Numbered from the stretch's first letter, positions 15,318 through 25,232 are shown. The stretch: 36,293 nt of DNA from Betaproteobacteria bacterium RIFCSPLOWO2_02_FULL_66_14 (GCA_001770475.1 MERB01000021.1:44147-80439); one strand, 5' to 3'. Made by a program: numbers and translations. The notes: generated from the sequence alone by a model not told the origin.

Positions 15318-17009
15318 ATGGCGTTCAACCGCAGGAGCCGGCTCATCACGCAGGGCGTCGCACGTTCTCCGAATCGCGCGATGCTGCGCGCCGTGGGCTT
15401 CAAGGACGGCGATTTCGACAAACCCATCGTCGGCGTCGCCAACGGCCACTCGACGCTCAATCCGTGCAACGCCGGGATCCAGCCGCTCGTCGATCGCGTC
15501 GTCGCGGCGCTCGAGGCCTCGGGGGCAAAACCGCAGATGTTCGGGTTTCCCACAGTCACCGACGGGATCGGCATGGGCACCGAGGCGATGAAGTATTCGC
15601 TCGTATCGCGAGAAGTCATCGCGGACGCGATCGAGACCTCGGTCAACGGCCAGGCGATGGACGGAGCGGTGGTCGTCGGCGGCTGCGACAAGAACATGCC
15701 CGGCGGCGTGATGGCCCTCGCGCGCATGAACGTTCCGGGAATTTTCGTCTACGCCGGGACCATCAAGCCGGGAGTCTGGAAGGGCCAGACGCTGACCATC
15801 GTGAGCCCGTTCGAAGCGGTCGGGGCTTTCGGCGCGGGCAAAATGTCGCGGGAGGATTTCGACGGCATCGAGAGAAACGCCTGCCCAACGGTGGGGGCCT
15901 GCGGCGGCATGTACACCGCCAACACGATGTCTTCGTCGTTCGAGGCGCTCGGCATGAGTCTGCTCGGTTCGTCGCAGATGGCTTCGCCGGACGCCGAAAA
16001 AGCGGACTCCGCTGCCGAATCGGCGCGCGTGCTGGTCGAAGCCGTGAAGCGCGACCTCAAGCCGCGCGACATCATCACGCGCAAGTCGATCGAGAACGCA
16101 GTCGCGCTCGTCATGGCGACCGGCGGCTCGACCAACGCGGTGCTGCACTACCTCGCGATTGCGCGCGCGGCGGGCGTGCGCTGGACGATCGATGACTTCG
16201 AGCGCGTCCGGAAGAAGGTTCCGGTGCTCTGCGATCTCAAGCCGTCGGGTGAGTACGTCGCCGTCGATCTGCACCGCGCGGGCGGCGTGCCGCAGGTGCT
16301 GAAAATCCTCCTCGAACACGGCGTGCTGCACGGCGAATGCGTGACGATTTCGGGCCGCACGCTCGCCCAGGAGCTGAAGGGCGTTCCGTCCGAGCCGCGC
16401 GCGGGCCAGAAGGTCATCCGGCCCTGGTCGAAGCCGATGTACCCTCAGGGGCACCTCGCAATCCTGAAAGGCAATCTCGCCACCGAGGGCTGCGTCGCGA
16501 AGATCACCGGTCTGAAGAACCCCTCGATCACCGGCCCCGCGCGCGTGTTCGATTCGGAAAACGCGTGCATGAAGGCGATCATGGCGAAGCGCATTCGGCC
16601 CGGCGACGTGATCGTGATTCGCTACGAGGGGCCCAAGGGCGGACCGGGAATGCGGGAAATGCTGGCGCCGACTTCGGCGCTGATCGGGCAGGGTTTCGGA
16701 GAATCGGTCGGGCTGCTGACCGACGGGCGGTTTTCCGGCGGCACCTGGGGCATGGTCGTCGGGCACGTCGCGCCCGAAGCCTACGTGGGCGGCGTGATCG
16801 CGCTGGTGAAGGAGGGCGATGCGATCACGATCGATGCGCGCAAGCGCCTCATCCACCTGGACGTGCCGGCGAAGGAAATCGCGGCGCGGCGCAGGAAATG
16901 GAAGGCGCCCAGGCCGCGCTACACCCGAGGTCTGCTCGCGAAATACATGAAGCTCGTCTCGACCGCGTCGCAGGGTGCAGTGACGGACTGGGACACACCG
17001 GGTTCCTAG
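15318..17009 (+). CDS. ilvD: Dihydroxy-acid dehydratase
   Basis: IlvD dehydrates 2,3-dihydroxy-isovalerate and 2,3-dihydroxy-3-methylvalerate to the 2-oxo acids of valine and isoleucine synthesis. The 563-residue length is that of the shorter IlvD class. Fe-S ligands are Cys50 (TLNPCNAG), Cys123 ([12 protein letters not shown]) and Cys195 ([16 protein letters not shown]); Lys125 is the likely carbamylated Mg ligand. [19 protein letters not shown] near the C-terminus is the second family signature. AAAGGAGA (15305-15312) is a strong ribosome binding site before the ATG. Its stop overlaps the stop of the convergent DUF924 gene. A terminator-like palindrome follows ten bases later, inside that gene. 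No other ilv genes are adjacent. Confidence 0.97.
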   Translation: MAFNRRSRLITQGVARSPNRAMLRAVGFKDGDFDKPIVGVANGHSTLNPCNAGIQPLVDRVVAALEASGAKPQMFGFPTVTDGIGMGTEAMKYSLVSREVIADAIETSVNGQAMDGAVVVGGCDKNMPGGVMALARMNVPGIFVYAGTIKPGVWKGQTLTIVSPFEAVGAFGAGKMSREDFDGIERNACPTVGACGGMYTANTMSSSFEALGMSLLGSSQMASPDAEKADSAAESARVLVEAVKRDLKPRDIITRKSIENAVALVMATGGSTNAVLHYLAIARAAGVRWTIDDFERVRKKVPVLCDLKPSGEYVAVDLHRAGGVPQVLKILLEHGVLHGECVTISGRTLAQELKGVPSEPRAGQKVIRPWSKPMYPQGHLAILKGNLATEGCVAKITGLKNPSITGPARVFDSENACMKAIMAKRIRPGDVIVIRYEGPKGGPGMREMLAPTSALIGQGFGESVGLLTDGRFSGGTWGMVVGHVAPEAYVGGVIALVKEGDAITIDARKRLIHLDVPAKEIAARRRKWKAPRPRYTRGLLAKYMKLVSTASQGAVTDWDTPGS

Positions 17010-17569
17010 AAGCTCGATCCGGGTTCCTGCAGGAACCCGGTTTCTTCGGCGGTGCCGGCGCGGCCGAGCGCCGCGTTGCGATGGGGAAACCGACCGAAGC
17101 GTTTCACGATTTCCCAGTGCCGCAGTGCCCACTGGTAGTTCGGGTGGCCGGCGAACAGCTGCAGGGCTTTTTCCTGGTCCGCGAGCGCCTCGCTGTGCTC
17201 AAAGGGAAGATAGAAAAAGGTGCGCGCGGCGTCCGCAAGCCCGCGATCGAATCCTGAAGCGACCGCGTGGCGCGCCGCCTCGAGCGCCGGCGCGTCGGTC
17301 GCGAACGCGCGCCGCGCATCCGGCCCGGGATCCCGGAACAGGTTGCGCGGAAACTGGTCGAGCAAGAGGATGAGCGCGAGGCAGTCTCCCGGTTCGCTCT
17401 TCCAGTGCCCGATCGCGCCGCTCGCCGCGCTTTCGTAGAGGTCGTGGAAGCGCGCCCGGATCTCGGCGTCGAACGCCGGATCCTTGCGAAACCATTCCTT
17501 GCGCATTTCGCTGCCGCGGAACCAGAAATCCAAGACCGCTTGCGCGCGCGGGTCTTTGCAGGGAGGCAT
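17006..17569 (-). CDS. DUF924 family protein
   Basis: The 187-residue soluble helical protein belongs to the DUF924 (YlaN/TPR-like) family. The opening [20 protein letters not shown], the core [17 protein letters not shown] and the later [16 protein letters not shown] are the conserved blocks. [23 protein letters not shown] is the C-terminal signature. Biochemical function is unknown for the family. ATG at 17569 is preceded by ACCGCG with no obvious Shine-Dalgarno. Its last codons include a perfect 22-bp palindrome (17019-17040), and its TAG stop overlaps the ilvD stop by three bases. The start faces the plus-strand DUF255 gene, 38 bases away, so the two share a divergent promoter region. Confidence 0.88.
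   Translation of the reverse strand: MPPCKDPRAQAVLDFWFRGSEMRKEWFRKDPAFDAEIRARFHDLYESAASGAIGHWKSEPGDCLALILLLDQFPRNLFRDPGPDARRAFATDAPALEAARHAVASGFDRGLADAARTFFYLPFEHSEALADQEKALQLFAGHPNYQWALRHWEIVKRFGRFPHRNAALGRAGTAEETGFLQEPGSSF
17019..17043 (+). terminator. Palindromic terminator candidate for ilvD
   Basis: CCGGGTTCCTG (17019-17029) is followed at once by its complement (17030-17040), then TTT and C. As RNA it gives a stable stem with a short U-run after ilvD. It lies within the coding sequence of the convergent DUF924 gene. The half-site CCGGGTTCCT also occurs at 16998-17007 across the ilvD stop. Confidence 0.5.
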
Positions 17570-17607
17570 CGCGGTATGCTGCGCGAAATTCGGTCTCGGA
17601 GCAACGC

Positions 17608-19617
17608 GTGGCCAATCGTCTCGCCCAGGAAACCTCCCCTTATCTTCAGCAGCATGCGGACAACCCGGTGGATTGGTACGCCTGGGGCGAGGAGGCGCTT
17701 GCGCGGGCGCGCAACGAAGACAAGCCGATTCTGCTCTCGGTCGGTTATTCCGCGTGCCACTGGTGCCACGTGATGGCGCGCGAGAGTTTCGAGGACGAGA
17801 TGGTCGCCGCGGTGATGAACCGGCATTTCGTCAACATCAAGGTCGATCGCGAGGAGCGGCCCGACATCGATCACATCTACCAGACGGCGCATCAGATGCT
17901 CGCGCGCGGCGCGGGTGGCTGGCCGCTGACGATGTTTCTCGCCCCGGACGGTGCGCCGTTCTTCGGCGGCACCTACTTCCCGAAGGACGCGCGCTACGGC
18001 CTGCCCGGATTCCGGGGCCTGCTGGAGCGCATCGCCGCGGTGTGGCACGAACGGCGTGCGGAAATCGTGGAACAGGGGGAGCAAGTCCGAGTGGCGCTCG
18101 GCCGCACGCTGCCATCGCGCAAGGCAAGTCGCGCAGAACTCTCCGGCGCGGCGCTCGATGCGCTCATCGGCCAGCTACGCGCCAACTTTGATGCGCGCCA
18201 TGGCGGTTTTGGCAGTGCGCCGAAGTTCCCGCATCCGAGCGATCTCGAACTCTGCCTTCGCATGGGCGAGGTCGGAATCGTCGAAACGACGCTGCGCAGA
18301 ATGTGCGAGGGTGGAATCTACGATCAGCTCGGCGGCGGATTCTGCCGCTACAGCGTCGACGCCGAATGGATGATTCCGCATTTCGAAAAGATGCTCTACG
18401 ACAACGGCCCGCTGCTCGCGCTGCTTGCCGATGCGTGGCTCGTAACGCGAGAGCCGCTGTTTGCGCGCTGCGCCGCGCAGACCGCGGAGTGGATGCAGCG
18501 CGAAATGCACTCGCCCGAAGGCGGCTTCTATTCCTCGCTCGACGCGGACTCGGAACACGAAGAGGGCAAATTCTACGTCTGGGACCGCGACGAGGCGCGC
18601 GAGCTGCTCACGGCTTCGGAATGGGACGCCGTCGCGCCGCACTATGGATTCGACAAGGCGGCCAACTTCGAGGGGCGCTACTGGCACCTGCGCGTGGCGC
18701 AACCGCTCGCTCCGGGCGCCGACGCGCTGCTTGCGTCGGCGCGCGCCAAACTGCTGGCCGCGCGCGACAAACGCGTGCGACCGGGCCGCGACGAGAAGGT
18801 GCTCGTTTCATGGAACGCGCTTGCGATCCGCGGCCTCGCGCACGCGGGGCGCGTGTTCGCGCGCCCCGAGTGGATCGTTGCCGCGCGGCGCGCCTTCGAT
18901 TTCATTCGCGCGCAGATGTGGCGCGATGGTCGACTGCTTGCGACCGCGAAGGACGGGCGGGCGCATCTGGCCGCCTACGTCGACGACTATGCCTTCCTGC
19001 TGCACGCGCTGGTCGAACTCATGCAATGCGAGTTCGAGCCTTCGGATCTCGAGTTCGCCGGCCGGCTGGCCGACGTGCTGCTCGAGCAATTCGAGGACCC
19101 GGAGGCCGGCGGGTTCTTCTTCACCGCCCGGGATCATGAGCAGCTCGTTCATCGTCCAAAGCCCGGGCACGACTCGGCGATGCCCTCAGGGAACGGGGTT
19201 GCAGCCTTCGCGCTCAATCGACTGGCGGCGCTCACGGGCGAGGATCGGTACGCGCGGGCTGCCGAGCGCGTGCTGGGGTTGTTCTACCCGCAGATGCTCG
19301 AATACCCGGCCGGGTTCGGCATGCTCGCCCAGGCGCTCGACGAAGTCCTCAGGCCCCCTGCGACTCTCGTCCTGGGGGGCGCGCCGGGACCGGTGGCGGC
19401 TTGGATTGCGAGCCTGGCGTCTGAATACCTGCCCGATAGCATAATTCTCGGCATTCCGGATGGCCTCGCCGGGCTTCCCCCCTTGCTCGACAAACCCGCT
19501 CGCCCGGGGCCGGTGAACGGATGGCTTTGCCGCGGAACGACCTGCCTGGAACCCAGCACGGATCTGGACGCGCTCAAGCAGGCTTGCCGAAGATCAAGAG
19601 CCTGCGCGGAACGATGA
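17608..19617 (+). CDS. Thioredoxin-domain DUF255 protein (YyaL/spermatogenesis-associated 20-like)
   Basis: The 669-residue protein has an N-terminal thioredoxin-fold DUF255 domain (about 1-165) followed by an (alpha/alpha)6-barrel like N-acylglucosamine 2-epimerases and glycoside hydrolases (about 180-620). The opening [20 protein letters not shown] is diagnostic. [18 protein letters not shown] carries Cys50 and Cys53 in a CxxC arrangement, and [13 protein letters not shown] is the cis-Pro region. Later blocks [13 protein letters not shown] and [18 protein letters not shown] are also conserved. No signal peptide is visible, so it should be cytoplasmic. Function is not established in bacteria. 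The start is GTG at 17608 with GGAG seven bases before it. Confidence 0.9.
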   Translation: MANRLAQETSPYLQQHADNPVDWYAWGEEALARARNEDKPILLSVGYSACHWCHVMARESFEDEMVAAVMNRHFVNIKVDREERPDIDHIYQTAHQMLARGAGGWPLTMFLAPDGAPFFGGTYFPKDARYGLPGFRGLLERIAAVWHERRAEIVEQGEQVRVALGRTLPSRKASRAELSGAALDALIGQLRANFDARHGGFGSAPKFPHPSDLELCLRMGEVGIVETTLRRMCEGGIYDQLGGGFCRYSVDAEWMIPHFEKMLYDNGPLLALLADAWLVTREPLFARCAAQTAEWMQREMHSPEGGFYSSLDADSEHEEGKFYVWDRDEARELLTASEWDAVAPHYGFDKAANFEGRYWHLRVAQPLAPGADALLASARAKLLAARDKRVRPGRDEKVLVSWNALAIRGLAHAGRVFARPEWIVAARRAFDFIRAQMWRDGRLLATAKDGRAHLAAYVDDYAFLLHALVELMQCEFEPSDLEFAGRLADVLLEQFEDPEAGGFFFTARDHEQLVHRPKPGHDSAMPSGNGVAAFALNRLAALTGEDRYARAAERVLGLFYPQMLEYPAGFGMLAQALDEVLRPPATLVLGGAPGPVAAWIASLASEYLPDSIILGIPDGLAGLPPLLDKPARPGPVNGWLCRGTTCLEPSTDLDALKQACRRSRACAER

Positions 19618-19636
19618 TTTTGGGGCTGCGTCAAGG

Positions 19637-19642
19637 TATGAT
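19637..19642 (+). promoter_or_regulatory. Possible -10 element upstream of the Liv binding-protein gene
   Basis: TATGAT matches the -10 consensus at 5 of 6 positions, about 50 bases before the ATG at 19692. The -35 region shows no convincing match, so this is a weak call. Confidence 0.25.
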
Positions 19643-19691
19643 TACGCGCCATTTTTCAACCCAAACCTGACCCCCCAATTCCGGAGGCTGC

Positions 19692-20918
19692 ATGACGCAA
19701 GTGAAATTCGGATCGATCATTCTGGCTGCTGCCGTAGCGGCTGCGCTCGCCGCTTGCGGCGAGCAGAAACCGGCGCCCAAGGCAGAGGCCGCGAAGGCGC
19801 CGCCGCCACCCTCGATGGAAATCAAGATCGGCCACGTCGCGCCGCTGACCGGCGGGATCGCGCATCTGGGCAAGGACAACGAGAACGGCGCGCGCCTCGC
19901 GATCGAGGAAGCCAACGCCGCCAAGATCAAGATCGACGGCAAGGAGGTCAAGTTCGTGCTCGTTGCCGAAGACGATCAGGCCGATCCCAAGGTGGGCACG
20001 ACGGTGGCGCAGAAACTGGTGGACGCCAAGGTCGCCGGCGTGGTCGGCCATCTGAATTCCGGCACTTCGATTCCGGCCTCGCCGCTTTACAGCCAGGCCG
20101 GCATTCCGGTGATCTCCGGCTCGGCCACCAACCCCAAGCTCACCGAGCAGGGTTTCAAGACCCAGTTCCGGGTCGTGGCGCGCGACGATCAGCAGGGTCC
20201 GGCGATCGCCAATTTTCTCGCGACCGAGAACAAACCGAAGCTGGTCGCGGTGATCGACGACGCCACCGCTTACGGCGAAGGCATCGCCAACGAAGTCGAG
20301 AAGACCCTCAAGGCGGCCAATGTCAAGGTGCTGCCGCGCGAAAAGGGCACCGACAAGACGACCGACTGGAAGGCCGTGCTCACCAAGCTCAAAGGCAAGG
20401 CGCCGGATGCCGTGTTTTATGGCGGCATGGACGCCACTGGCGGACCGCTCATGAAACAGGGGCGCGAACTCGGCATCAAGGCGGTGTTCTCGTTCGGCGA
20501 CGGCGCCTGCACCGACGAGATGACCAAGCTCGCCGGGCCCGCCGCGGAAGGGCTGCTGTGCTCGCAGGCGGGCATTCCGCCGCAGGCCGCGTCCAAGGCA
20601 TTCCTCGACGCCTACAAGAAGAAGTACAACGTCGATCCGATCCTGTATGCGCCCTTCACCTACGACGCGACCAACCTGCTGATCGCGGCGATGAAGAAAG
20701 TCGACTCGGCCGATCCGGCGAAGTACCTGCCGGAACTGGCGAAGAGCGAGTTCTCGGGCGCCACGGGCAAGATCGCGTTCGACGCCAAGGGAGACCGCAA
20801 GGACGCCGAGATCACGATATTCACGATGAAGGGCGGCAAGATCGAGCCGGTCGCGGTGGTCAAGGGCGGCAGCACGATGTCGTACGCCGATTTCCTGAAG
20901 TCGATGGGCGGCGGCTGA
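19692..20918 (+). CDS. livJ: Branched-chain amino-acid-type ABC transporter binding lipoprotein
   Basis: This periplasmic substrate-binding protein of the LivJ/LivK (peripla_BP_6) family captures substrate for the permease encoded downstream. The 408-residue precursor has a lipoprotein signal ending in LAAC, with lipidated Cys22, and then a Pro/Ala/Lys-rich tether to about residue 38. The core begins MEIKIGHVAPLTGGIAHLGKD and contains GVVGHLNSGTSIPASPLY, both typical. CCGGAGG lies before the ATG. It is separated from the permease genes by a strong terminator, so the binding protein can be made in excess. Leucine, isoleucine and valine are the textbook ligands, but many relatives bind other amino acids, amides or aromatic acids; the symbol is by similarity. 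Confidence 0.92.
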   Translation: MTQVKFGSIILAAAVAAALAACGEQKPAPKAEAAKAPPPPSMEIKIGHVAPLTGGIAHLGKDNENGARLAIEEANAAKIKIDGKEVKFVLVAEDDQADPKVGTTVAQKLVDAKVAGVVGHLNSGTSIPASPLYSQAGIPVISGSATNPKLTEQGFKTQFRVVARDDQQGPAIANFLATENKPKLVAVIDDATAYGEGIANEVEKTLKAANVKVLPREKGTDKTTDWKAVLTKLKGKAPDAVFYGGMDATGGPLMKQGRELGIKAVFSFGDGACTDEMTKLAGPAAEGLLCSQAGIPPQAASKAFLDAYKKKYNVDPILYAPFTYDATNLLIAAMKKVDSADPAKYLPELAKSEFSGATGKIAFDAKGDRKDAEITIFTMKGGKIEPVAVVKGGSTMSYADFLKSMGGG

Positions 20919-20940
20919 TCGCGCGCTGAATCTGTGGGCG

Positions 20941-20967
20941 AAAACGGCACCTGCGGGTGCCGTTTTT
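20941..20967 (+). terminator. Rho-independent terminator after the binding-protein gene
   Basis: AAAACGGCACC (20941-20951) pairs perfectly with GGTGCCGTTTT (20956-20966) around a TGCG loop, and the run of five T residues ends at 20967. It would end or attenuate transcription between the binding-protein gene and the permease genes. Confidence 0.9.
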
Positions 20968-20990
20968 GCATCTGCTAGGCTTCGCCCGGC

Positions 20991-21977
20991 ATGGACATCT
21001 TTCTCCAGCAGGTGATCAACGGACTCACGCTGGGCAGCGTCTATGCGGTCGTGGCGCTCGGCTACACCATGGTGTACGGCATCATCCAGCTGATCAACTT
21101 CGCGCACGGCGAGGTCGTGATGATCGGCGCCATGGTCGCGTTCTCGGTGATCACCACGCTGGCAGCGGCGGGCCTGCCGCCGCTCGCGCTGGTGCTGCTC
21201 GGCGTCGCCTGCGCGATGGTGGTGTGCATGCTGGTCGGCTACGGCGTCGAGCGCCTCGCCTACCGGCCGTTGCGCGGCGCGCCGCGCCTCGCGCCGCTGA
21301 TCACCGCGATCGGCGTGTCGATCATCCTGCAGCATGTCGCGATGCTGGTATGGACGCGCAACGTGATCGCCTTTCCGCAGATCATCAAGATCGAGCTCTA
21401 CACCTTCGGCGGCGCGACCATCACCAACGTGCAGCTCGCCATCGTCGTGCTGTGCGTCGTGATCATGGCCGGGCTCGCCGGGCTGGTGTACCGCACCCGC
21501 CTCGGGGCCGCGATGCGCGCCACGGCGCAGAATTCGAAGGTCGCCGGACTGATGGGCATCGACGTCAATCGCGTGATCGCGGCGACCTTCGTGATCGGCG
21601 CGGCGCTCGGCGCGGTGGCTGGCGTGATGGTCGGCACCTACTACGGCATCGCGCAGTACACGATGGGTTCGATCCTCGGGCTGAAGGCGTTCGCCGCCGC
21701 CGTGCTGGGAGGCATCGGCAACATCCCGGGCGCGATGGTCGGCGGTGTGCTGCTCGGCGTGGTCGAGGCGCTCGGCGCCGGCTATATCGGCGACCTGACC
21801 GACCTGTGCCGTTACGGCTGGCTCGCCAGCCTGCTCGACGAGCGCTGCGCGCAGGGCGGGCATTTCATCCTGTTTGGCTCCAACTATCAGGACGTGTTCG
21901 CGTTCGTGGTGCTGATCCTGGTGCTGGTGTTCCGGCCTTCCGGATTGCTCGGCGAGCGGGTCGGCGACCGCGCATGA
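20991..21977 (+). CDS. livH: LivH-type ABC transporter permease
   Basis: The 328-residue inner-membrane permease has about eight spans. Its opening MDIFLQQVINGLTLGSVYAV, the following YTMVYGIIQLINFAHGEV and the EAA-like loop RATAQNSKVAGLMGIDVNRV are signatures of LivH. The end, FRPSGLLGER, is also typical. It pairs with LivM to form the translocation channel. It starts 23 bases after the terminator and shares an ATGA overlap with the next gene. No strong ribosome binding site is seen before the ATG (the upstream bases are GGCTTCGCCCGGC). Confidence 0.95.
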   Translation: MDIFLQQVINGLTLGSVYAVVALGYTMVYGIIQLINFAHGEVVMIGAMVAFSVITTLAAAGLPPLALVLLGVACAMVVCMLVGYGVERLAYRPLRGAPRLAPLITAIGVSIILQHVAMLVWTRNVIAFPQIIKIELYTFGGATITNVQLAIVVLCVVIMAGLAGLVYRTRLGAAMRATAQNSKVAGLMGIDVNRVIAATFVIGAALGAVAGVMVGTYYGIAQYTMGSILGLKAFAAAVLGGIGNIPGAMVGGVLLGVVEALGAGYIGDLTDLCRYGWLASLLDERCAQGGHFILFGSNYQDVFAFVVLILVLVFRPSGLLGERVGDRA

Positions 21978-23050
21978 GGCCGCTGCTCGACACGCGCGGC
22001 AAACCGGCGCTGGTGTGGCTGGGGGTGGCGATCGTCGCGCTGGCCCTGCTCGCGCTGCCGTTTGCGCTCGCCACCGCCGGCACGACCTGGGTGCGCGTCG
22101 CCAACTACGCGATCCTCTACGTGCTGCTTGCGCTTGGCCTGAACATCGTCGTCGGCTTCGCCGGGCTGCTCGATCTCGGCTACATCGCCTTCTACGCGGT
22201 CGGCGCCTACGTCTACGCGCTGCTGGCGAGCCCGCACTTCGGCCTGCACCTGCCGTTCTGGGTGATCCTGCCGATCGGCGCCGCGGTGGCGGGGTTCTTC
22301 GGCGTTCTGCTGGGTGCACCGACGCTCAAGCTGCGCGGCGATTACCTCGCGATCGTCACCCTGGGCTTCGGCGAAATCGTGCGCATCTTCCTGAACAACC
22401 TGTCGCGCCCGGTCAATATCACCAACGGCCCTCAGGGCGTCGCTCAGATCGATCCGATCCGGATCGGGCCGCTCGACCTTTCGCGCAGCGACACCTGGCT
22501 CGGGCTCACTTTCAGCGGCCCGCTCAAGTACTACTACCTGCTGCTCGCGTTCGTGCTGGTGATCATCGTGATCAACATCCGCCTGCAGAATTCGCGCATC
22601 GGCCGTGCCTGGGAGGCGGTGCGCGAGGACGAGATCGCGGCGCGCGCCATGGGCATCGACACGACGCGCATCAAGCTGCTCGCCTTCGCCATGGGCGCGA
22701 CCTTCGGCGGCGTCGCGGGCGGCATGTTCGCGGCGATCCAGAGCTTCATCTCGCCGGAGAGTTTCGTGCTGGTCGAGTCGATCATGGTGGTGGCGATGGT
22801 GGTGCTGGGCGGCATGGGCAACATCTGGGGCGTGATTCTCGGGGCACTGCTGCTTTCCTTCGTGCCCGAGATCCTGCGCTGGACGGTGGAGCCGATGCAG
22901 CATGCCATGTTCGGCGAGCAGTTAGTCGCCCCCGAGGTGATCCGGATGCTGATTTTCGGGTTGGCGCTGGTGCTCGTGATGCGCTTCAGGCCCGCGGGCC
23001 TGTTGCCCTCGGCGGTCCGGCAGCGCGAACTCGCGGAGCGCTCTGGATGA
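21974..23050 (+). CDS. livM: LivM-type ABC transporter permease
   Basis: The 358-residue second permease of the transporter has about nine membrane spans. Family motifs are YVLLALGLNIVVGFAGLLDL near residue 45 and GAPTLKLRGDYLAIVTLGFG. The coupling loop AVREDEIAARAMGIDTTRIK and the late VVLGGMGNIWGVILGA also fit. The ATG overlaps the livH stop and its own stop overlaps the livG start, so translation is coupled along the operon. Frames extending further upstream overlap livH and are not real. Confidence 0.95.
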   Translation: MRPLLDTRGKPALVWLGVAIVALALLALPFALATAGTTWVRVANYAILYVLLALGLNIVVGFAGLLDLGYIAFYAVGAYVYALLASPHFGLHLPFWVILPIGAAVAGFFGVLLGAPTLKLRGDYLAIVTLGFGEIVRIFLNNLSRPVNITNGPQGVAQIDPIRIGPLDLSRSDTWLGLTFSGPLKYYYLLLAFVLVIIVINIRLQNSRIGRAWEAVREDEIAARAMGIDTTRIKLLAFAMGATFGGVAGGMFAAIQSFISPESFVLVESIMVVAMVVLGGMGNIWGVILGALLLSFVPEILRWTVEPMQHAMFGEQLVAPEVIRMLIFGLALVLVMRFRPAGLLPSAVRQRELAERSG

Positions 23051-23820
23051 GCGCCTTGCTCGAGGCCGACGCGGTGAGCAAGCGCTTCGGCGGCGTGCAG
23101 GCGCTTACCGAGGTGTCGTTCTCGATCGCCCGCGGCGAAATCTACGGCCTCATCGGCCCGAACGGCGCCGGCAAGACGACCCTGTTCAACGTCCTTACCG
23201 GAATCTACGCGCCGGATGAAGGACGCTTCGGGTTCGATGGCAGACCGCTGCTCGGCCTTTCGCCGCACGCGGTCGCGGCCGCGGGAATTGCGCGCACGTT
23301 TCAGAACATTCGCCTCTTCGCCAACCTCTCGGCGCTCGAAAACGTGATGATCGGGCGGCATGTGCGCAGCCGCACGGGCGTGATTGGCGCGATCCTGCGC
23401 GACCGCGCGACGCGCGCGGAAGAGGCGGCGATCGAACGCCGCGCCGCGGAACTCCTCGAGTACGTCGGTATTCGCGCCCGGGCCAACGATGCGGCAGGAA
23501 GCCTGCCTTACGGCGACCAGCGACGGCTCGAGATCGCGCGCGCGCTCGCGACCGACCCGAAGCTGCTTGCGCTCGACGAACCCGCGGCGGGCATGAACGC
23601 CTCGGAAACGCAGGCACTGCGCAGGCTGCTCGAATCGATCCGCGCCGACGGCACCACGATTCTCCTGATCGAGCACGACATGCGCCTGGTGATGAACGTC
23701 TGCGACCGGGTCCTCGTGCTCGACTACGGCGAGCGCATCGCCGAAGGCATCCCGGCGGAAGTGCAGCGCGATCCGAAAGTGATCCAGGCCTATCTCGGAG
23801 CCGCCACCCATGCTGCTTGA
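23047..23820 (+). CDS. livG: LivG-type ABC transporter ATPase
   Basis: The 257-residue cytoplasmic ATPase energises the LivHM channel. Walker A is GPNGAGKTT near residue 38, and the Q-loop lies in GIARTFQNIRLF. The signature motif is modified to LPYGDQRRLEIARAL, as usual in LivG proteins, and Walker B is LLALDEPAAGMN. The H-loop is LLIEHDMRLVM. The start overlaps the livM stop, and its end overlaps livF by 11 bases. Confidence 0.95.
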   Translation: MSALLEADAVSKRFGGVQALTEVSFSIARGEIYGLIGPNGAGKTTLFNVLTGIYAPDEGRFGFDGRPLLGLSPHAVAAAGIARTFQNIRLFANLSALENVMIGRHVRSRTGVIGAILRDRATRAEEAAIERRAAELLEYVGIRARANDAAGSLPYGDQRRLEIARALATDPKLLALDEPAAGMNASETQALRRLLESIRADGTTILLIEHDMRLVMNVCDRVLVLDYGERIAEGIPAEVQRDPKVIQAYLGAATHAA

Positions 23821-24523
23821 AGTGCGCGGGCTTGCGGTGCACTATGGGGGCATTCGAGCGGTGAAGGGGATCGACCTCGACATCGACGCCGGCGAACTGG
23901 TCTGCCTGATCGGCGCGAACGGCGCAGGTAAGAGTTCCACGCTGCGCGCAATCTGCGGCCTGGTTCCCGCGCACGCGGGGACCGTCAGTTACGCGGGCGC
24001 TGACCTGGGCGGCCTGCCGGTGTTCGAGCGGCCGCGGCGCGGACTCGTCATGGTGCCGGAAGGCCGCGGCATCTTCCCGCAGCTCACGGTCGAGGAAAAC
24101 CTCGCGATGGGCGCTTTTTCGCGCAGCGACGGGAAAATCGCCTCGGATCTCGATCGACAGTTCGACCTCTTCCCGCGGCTCAGGGAGCGGCGCGGTCAGA
24201 CCGCGGGCACGCTCTCCGGGGGCGAGCAGCAGATGCTGGCGATCGGTCGCGCGCTCATGGCGCGCCCGAAGCTGCTGCTGCTCGACGAACCGTCGATGGG
24301 TCTCTCGCCCATTCTGGTTGCGAAGATCTTCGGCATCATCCGGGAAATCGCGTCCCAGGGCGTGACCATCCTTCTGGTCGAGCAGAACGCGCGCATGGCG
24401 CTGGAAACGGCGAGCCGCGGGTACGTCATGGAATCGGGCGCCGTGACGCTCGCAGCGGAGGCCCGGCAACTGCTCGCGGACCCCAGGGTGCGCGAGGCCT
24501 ACCTGGGCGAAGGCGCGGCCTGA
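23810..24523 (+). CDS. livF: LivF-type ABC transporter ATPase
   Basis: The 237-residue second ATPase of the transporter has Walker A GANGAGKSS near residue 37 and the LivF-typical VPEGRGIFPQLTVEENL. The signature is LSGGEQQMLAIGRAL, Walker B is LLLLDEPSMGLSP and the H-loop region is LLVEQNARMAL. It overlaps livG by 11 bases and ends the transporter operon. The lap locus begins 28 bases later on the same strand; I see no terminator between them, so read-through is possible. Confidence 0.95.
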   Translation: MLLEVRGLAVHYGGIRAVKGIDLDIDAGELVCLIGANGAGKSSTLRAICGLVPAHAGTVSYAGADLGGLPVFERPRRGLVMVPEGRGIFPQLTVEENLAMGAFSRSDGKIASDLDRQFDLFPRLRERRGQTAGTLSGGEQQMLAIGRALMARPKLLLLDEPSMGLSPILVAKIFGIIREIASQGVTILLVEQNARMALETASRGYVMESGAVTLAAEARQLLADPRVREAYLGEGAA

Positions 24524-24551
24524 ACCGGGCCCGCGCCAGGGATTTGTCAGT

Positions 24552-25232
24552 ATGATGCTCCCCCCTATGCGCCTCTTTGCGTCGCGCTGGCCGAAAATCG
24601 TCCTGCTGCTGGTGGCGCTCGCCGCCCTGGCGCAGGACGCCGCGGTCGGCATCACCGAGGCGCAGATTGCAAAGCTCGCGGCGCAGTTCGGGCCGATTGC
24701 GAAATCCCGGCTGACGGGCTGGCGCGACATTCTGGCGAACCCCAAGTACAAGGCGCTCCCGGAGAACGAGAAGCTGCGCGTGGTGAACGACTTCATGAAC
24801 CTGACGCAGTTCGTGGACGACATCAAGCACTGGGGCAAGGAAGACTACTGGGCGACGCCGATCGAGTTCCTGTCGACCGACGGCGGCGACTGCGAGGATT
24901 TTTCGATTGCCAAATATTTCACACTGCGGGCGCTCGGGGTTCCCGACGACCGGCTGCGCATCACGTACGTGAAGGAGACGGTCATATACAATCAGGCCCA
25001 CATGGTGCTCGCGTACTTCCCAACGCCCGACGCCGAGCCTCTGGTCCTCGACAACATCAACCCGACGATTCAGCCCGCATCCCGTCGCACCGACTTGGTG
25101 CCGGTGTACAGTTTCAACGGTTCGAACCTGTGGCTGGCGAAGGAGCAGACCGGTCGCGGCCAGTCGGTCGGCAGTTCCGACCGCATCGGGCATTGGCGCG
25201 ACCTACAGGCGCGACTGCGTGCGGCAAGCTGA
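24552..25232 (+). CDS. lapG: LapG-like periplasmic cysteine protease
   Basis: This transglutaminase-like cysteine peptidase (BTLCP family) would cut the adhesin N-terminus and release it from the surface when c-di-GMP is low. The 226-residue precursor has a Sec signal in the first 30 or so residues (KIVLLLVALAALA). The catalytic triad is visible: Cys114 in GGDCEDFSIAKY, His150 in QAHMVL and Asp167 in LVLDNINP. Conserved WATPIEFLSTDGGDCEDF precedes it. Start is uncertain between ATG 24552 and ATG 24567; the latter gives a cleaner signal peptide (MRLFASRWPK), and neither has a clear Shine-Dalgarno. It is followed 33 bases later by lapD, its expected regulator, and the window holds a fitting T-A-A-G site in the adhesin. 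Confidence 0.93.
   Translation: MMLPPMRLFASRWPKIVLLLVALAALAQDAAVGITEAQIAKLAAQFGPIAKSRLTGWRDILANPKYKALPENEKLRVVNDFMNLTQFVDDIKHWGKEDYWATPIEFLSTDGGDCEDFSIAKYFTLRALGVPDDRLRITYVKETVIYNQAHMVLAYFPTPDAEPLVLDNINPTIQPASRRTDLVPVYSFNGSNLWLAKEQTGRGQSVGSSDRIGHWRDLQARLRAAS

Noticed and set aside
15282-17132. Long minus-strand extension of the lgt frame opposite ilvD
   Set aside because: Lgt homology begins at the GTG at 15281. The extension is antisense to ilvD and has no recognisable sequence.
19656-22319. An 887-codon minus-strand frame opposite the Liv genes
   Set aside because: Low-complexity Arg/His/Asp translation, antisense to well-supported transporter genes.
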